This document shows, in pieces, positions 5,611 through 5,826 of a stretch of DNA of 5,826 nucleotides. A program made the translations under genes and the position numbers. The stretch is from JANOBJ01 sp031411575 (GTDB lineage: Bacteria > Pseudomonadota > Gammaproteobacteria > Burkholderiales > Burkholderiaceae_C): assembly GCA_031411575.1 (NCBI GenBank), contig JANOBJ010000385.1, positions 1-5,826 of the forward strand, read 5' to 3'. A model generated the notes under the pieces. That model was not told the DNA's origin. It was given only the letters and a program-made list of their open reading frames with translations, and did no database searches. The first letter of the stretch is position 1; each line of letters begins with the position of its first letter.

Positions 5611-5668
5611 GCCAAATAGCCCGCTGGTGCGCATCCAGCGGTGATAATTAGCTATAAAAATAGTAGCA
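5611..5668 (+). repeat. Extended bipartite repeat, copy B (after the hydrolase gene)
   Basis: This copy has a perfect GC-rich stem, CCGCTGG (5621-5627) with CCAGCGG (5635-5641) around a 7-base loop, followed by an AT-rich dyad with GCTA at 5651-5654 and TAGC at 5664-5667, which is dyad copy 4. It aligns without gaps to 4319-4376. The two-hairpin layout is a sign of an intergenic structured repeat. It runs directly into the terminator-like hairpin at 5673. Confidence 0.7.
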
Positions 5669-5672
5669 AATG

Positions 5673-5713
5673 AAAAACCCCGCAACACTCACGCGTTGGT
5701 GGGTTTTTCTTTT
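5673..5713 (+). terminator. Rho-independent terminator-like hairpin
   Basis: AAAAACCC (5673-5680) pairs with GGGTTTTT (5701-5708). After a 2x2 internal loop, CAAC (5683-5686) pairs with GTTG (5695-5698) around an 8-base loop, and the descending arm continues into CTTTT. It fits termination of the tal-pgi-hydrolase transcript about 120 bases after the last stop. The A-run on the other side gives T's on the minus strand too, so it could also serve a minus-strand gene beyond the window. Confidence 0.6.
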
Positions 5714-5826
5714 GCATTGATTCACGTGCCACAACTGCAACCCGTCGCAGCTTGAGGCTTCCGGCAAAGGCGCAAAGGCGCTGACTCTCCCTTTTGGTAC
5801 GGCTAGCGTTTGCAACGCCGGCCTGG
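5714..5826. other. Right-end stretch without a recognised gene
   Basis: One plus frame (from 5721) and two minus frames are open to the window edge, but none has a start, a recognisable motif or a clear end. No tRNA-like cloverleaf is evident. It may be intergenic or the edge of a neighbouring gene. Confidence 0.35.

Noticed and set aside
1..5826. CRISPR array, tRNA or rRNA genes
   Set aside because: No regularly spaced direct repeats and no recognisable cloverleaf or ribosomal RNA sequence were seen on reading both strands by eye.

Overview
The window looks like the chromosome of a GC-rich betaproteobacterium, most likely a member of the Comamonadaceae (Burkholderiales). Two things point there: the protein sequences of the transaldolase, the phosphoglucose isomerase and the epoxide-hydrolase-like enzyme, and several copies of a short AT-rich dyad repeat (GCTAT...ATAGC / GCTAT...TAGCAAA) that I remember as common between genes in that family. 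The family assignment is from memory, not from a search.

The right two thirds (1771-5551) is a compact plus-strand cluster of three genes. tal (transaldolase) is followed 25 bases later by pgi (glucose-6-phosphate isomerase), and 54 bases after that by an alpha/beta-hydrolase with a full soluble-epoxide-hydrolase active site. Transaldolase makes fructose 6-phosphate, which is the substrate of Pgi, so the first two genes form a natural pair linking the non-oxidative pentose phosphate pathway to the hexose phosphates. The hydrolase has no obvious metabolic link and is probably only co-transcribed. A rho-independent terminator-like hairpin follows at 5673-5713.

The left third (1-1770) carries no recognisable housekeeping gene. 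It holds two copies, in opposite orientation, of a structured repeat (176-389 and 1441-1647). They share a 142-base core at about 91 percent identity (129 of 142 by hand alignment, no gaps). Each core is closed by its own long complementary arms. The arm sequences differ between copies, but pairing is kept in the same register, and another conserved block of about 21 bases lies outside one arm. Between the two elements sit two small unknown genes for putative membrane proteins (118 and 90 residues) with a possible promoter. This covarying inverted pair with its small cargo is the most interesting object in the window.

The short AT-rich repeat also has effects of its own. One copy lies inside the pgi reading frame and encodes part of a variable loop. 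An extended copy supplies the last two codons and stop of pgi and runs almost to the hydrolase start. A second extended copy follows the hydrolase and leads into the terminator. The far left end (1-75) may hold the tail of an upstream gene, and the last 110 bases are unassigned.
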